From Christiangramia echinicola DSM 19838 (lineage in GTDB: Bacteria; Bacteroidota; Bacteroidia; Flavobacteriales; Flavobacteriaceae), in the NCBI RefSeq assembly GCF_000423065.1, contig NZ_AUHG01000011.1, positions 248,001 to 312,000 of the forward strand: a stretch of DNA of 64,000 bases. Reading direction: 5' to 3'. This document shows, piece by piece, positions 62,301 through 64,000 of the stretch. Numbering within the stretch: the first letter of the stretch is position 1; each line of letters opens with the position of its first letter. Under the pieces are notes generated by a model. The model made no database searches, had not been told where the DNA came from, and saw nothing but the letters and a program-made list of their open reading frames with translations. Both the position numbers and the translations under genes were made by a program.

Positions 62301-64000
62301 ATGACACTTAGAAGTGCTTACCTGCTAGTCGTTTTTATATCTATCTCATTTTCTGCTGTTTGTCAGCAATCTGCCGCTTATACGCATGAGCTGGTGGACT
62401 TTAATCGTGCTCTTGAATTGTATAATAATGAGCAATATCTGGCTGCCCAGAATCTCTTTGATGAGGTGAAGGATGAGACCGATGATGAAAAGATTAAAGG
62501 AGACGCTGCTTATTACATAGCGAATGCAGCGGTGAGGATGAACCAGCCAGGAGCAGATAGATTAATGGAGAACTTCGTAACGAGGTATCCTACCAGTACA
62601 AAAACCAATTCGGCTTACCTTGATGTAGCCGATTACTATTTCCAAACCGGGAAATATGCTTTATCCAGAAGATGGTACGATCGTGTGGACGAAAAAGCCA
62701 TGAGCAAGAAGGATCGAGAACGTTATTATTTCAATAACGGTTATGCATATTTCAGGTCTAATAACTTCGAAGAGGCGCAAACTTATTTCAACAGGGTTCG
62801 AGATTCTAAAGAATATGGTTCTCAGGCCAAATATTACCTTGGTTATATTGCCTACGAAGGAGATGATTATGAAGAGGCTAACGAATATTTTGAGGAAGTA
62901 AAGGGTAATGATAGATACTCTGAAGATCTTTCTTATTTCCAGGCAGATATGAATTTCAAACTTGGGAATTTTGAAAAGGCTATAGAGCAAGGCCTGGAAC
63001 AATTGCCAAATGCTAATCGCCAGGAAATTCCTCAGCTGAACAAGATCATAGGGGAGAGTTATTTCAACCTGGAACAATATGAAGAAGCGATTCCTTATTT
63101 AAAAGGATATAATGGTTTACGTGGAAAATGGAATAATACAGATTATTACCAATTAGGGTATGCCTATTATAAGCAGGGGAATTATGAAGCGGCCATCAAT
63201 GAATTTAATAAGATTGTTGACGGTAAAAATGCGATAGCTCAAAATGCCTATTATCACCTGGCACAATCTTACCTGGAATCAGGTCAGAAGCAACAAGCGT
63301 TGAATGCATTTAAGAATGCCAGTGAAATGGAATTCGATGCGAAGATACAGGAAGATGCCTTGTTTAATTATGCAAAACTGAGCTACGAGATCGGGAACTC
63401 TTATGAAAGTCCGTCGCAGGTTTTGATCAATTATCTCAATAAATATCCAGATTCTGAAAATAAGGCTGCAATGGAAAGTCTTTTGATAGACTCCTTCATT
63501 ACTTCCAAGAACTATGAAGAGGCGATGAGATTGCTGGAGAATAATAGAAATTTCAGCGATAAACAGGCGTATCAAAAGGTAGCTTATTATTATGGATTAG
63601 AACTTTTTGAAGAAGGAGATTATGAAGCCGCGATCAAGAATTTCGATAAAGCATTGAAAGAACCTCGTGACCAGGACATCACTGCTAAAGCTACATTCTG
63701 GAAGGCAGAAAGCGAATACAGCATCAATAGAATGGAAGACGCGATCCTGGGCTACCGCGAATTTAAAGGAATGAGCGCGGCTAAAGGAACAGATGAATAT
63801 GCAGATCTTGATTATAATATTGGTTATGCTTATTTCAAAAAGAACGATTATTCACAGGCGGTAAATTATTTCAAATCTTATACTTCAAGCGCTAATGCCG
63901 AAGGTGCTAAAAAGAACGATGCATTACTAAGGCTAGGGGATACTTACTATGTGACCAGTCAGTACTGGCCAGCTATGGAGGCTTATCAAAAAGCTATAGA
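62301..64000 (+). CDS. Large exported TPR protein (partial, runs off the window)
   Basis: The frame opens at ATG 62301 with a signal peptide (MTLRSAYLLVVFISISFSAVCQQ) and stays open to the last base, so at least 566 codons are present. It is a long string of TPR-type helix pairs, such as LELYNNEQYLAAQNLFDEV, YFNNGYAYFRSNNFEEAQTYF and KAYYYLAQSYLE-like units. Such proteins in this phylum are periplasmic scaffolds of about 1000 residues. Two long minus-strand frames inside it (62661-63077, 63279-63575) are antisense shadows. Confidence 0.8.
   Translation, partial: MTLRSAYLLVVFISISFSAVCQQSAAYTHELVDFNRALELYNNEQYLAAQNLFDEVKDETDDEKIKGDAAYYIANAAVRMNQPGADRLMENFVTRYPTSTKTNSAYLDVADYYFQTGKYALSRRWYDRVDEKAMSKKDRERYYFNNGYAYFRSNNFEEAQTYFNRVRDSKEYGSQAKYYLGYIAYEGDDYEEANEYFEEVKGNDRYSEDLSYFQADMNFKLGNFEKAIEQGLEQLPNANRQEIPQLNKIIGESYFNLEQYEEAIPYLKGYNGLRGKWNNTDYYQLGYAYYKQGNYEAAINEFNKIVDGKNAIAQNAYYHLAQSYLESGQKQQALNAFKNASEMEFDAKIQEDALFNYAKLSYEIGNSYESPSQVLINYLNKYPDSENKAAMESLLIDSFITSKNYEEAMRLLENNRNFSDKQAYQKVAYYYGLELFEEGDYEAAIKNFDKALKEPRDQDITAKATFWKAESEYSINRMEDAILGYREFKGMSAAKGTDEYADLDYNIGYAYFKKNDYSQAVNYFKSYTSSANAEGAKKNDALLRLGDTYYVTSQYWPAMEAYQKAI

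Noticed and set aside
62661-63575. Two long minus-strand frames (138 and 98 codons)
   Set aside because: Both lie antisense within the TPR gene, whose plus-strand frame is unbroken and has a signal peptide.
1-64000. CRISPR array, tRNA, rRNA, intact transposase
   Set aside because: None was seen by eye on either strand. tRNA genes without cloverleaf search tools could be missed, but no T-loop GGTTCGA sequence was noticed other than in ssrA.

Overview
The window is chromosomal DNA from a low-GC member of the Bacteroidota, most likely a marine Flavobacteriaceae close to Gramella/Christiangramia. The genus is my inference from protein flavour, a TAnnTTTG-type promoter, the tmRNA tag GENNYALAA, and typical Flavobacteriia families (CarboxypepD-reg/VWA protein, YaiO-like barrel, HTH_34/CreD cluster, KdsA, TypA). 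No rRNA, tRNA, CRISPR array or intact insertion sequence was seen. The one RNA gene is ssrA (tmRNA), near 41.7-42.1 kb.

Layout. 1-9 kb is ordinary: an exonuclease/GIY-YIG protein, a VWA lipid-envelope protein, a glycosyltransferase, an ICMT-like methyltransferase, a large-subunit catalase and a DUF808 membrane protein. 9-15.8 kb is an accessory-looking plus-strand block. It holds a MarR-like regulator with a four-cysteine tail, a small basic protein, an NtrB/NtrC-type histidine kinase and sigma-54 activator, a 53-residue four-cysteine protein, an NAD-type glutamate dehydrogenase, a Rnk/GreA-like protein, a coiled-coil protein, a small membrane protein and a cREC receiver-like protein. 16-18.4 kb holds a lipoprotein, a decayed stretch and a small membrane protein.

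18.6-41.4 kb is the most interesting part: an exopolysaccharide locus joined to a signalling locus. The polysaccharide genes are a receiver-glycosyltransferase fusion, a GT-C-like membrane protein, an exported protein, a membrane-anchored GH5-like glycosidase, a GT4, a MOP-family flippase, a STAS protein, a TPR plus outer-membrane barrel exporter (PelB/PgaA/BcsC-like layout) and a mannose-1-phosphate guanylyltransferase. The signalling genes are a receiver and membrane kinase pair, and a tightly overlapping seven-gene minus-strand operon: receiver, H-NOX, four-PAS kinase, FIST/NosP-like protein, second kinase, Hpt, LytTR regulator. Five copies of one promoter motif (core TCGGTGAATGGT) lie 69-94 bp upstream of five minus-strand genes across this locus. 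I infer a nitric-oxide- or heme-responsive phosphorelay that ends in the LytTR regulator and controls the polysaccharide genes.

41.5-64 kb is mostly housekeeping: ssrA with a partly duplicated 3' end, a saccharopine-dehydrogenase-like enzyme, a CreD/HTH membrane operon, an EEP phosphatase-like protein, a TlpA-type thiol protein, a porin-BCCT-universal stress operon, kdsA, DinB, a CHRD-like lipoprotein, typA, an EamA transporter, a ROK glucokinase, dispersed 81-bp repeats, an FtsE-like ATPase, and the start of a large TPR protein that runs off the window.
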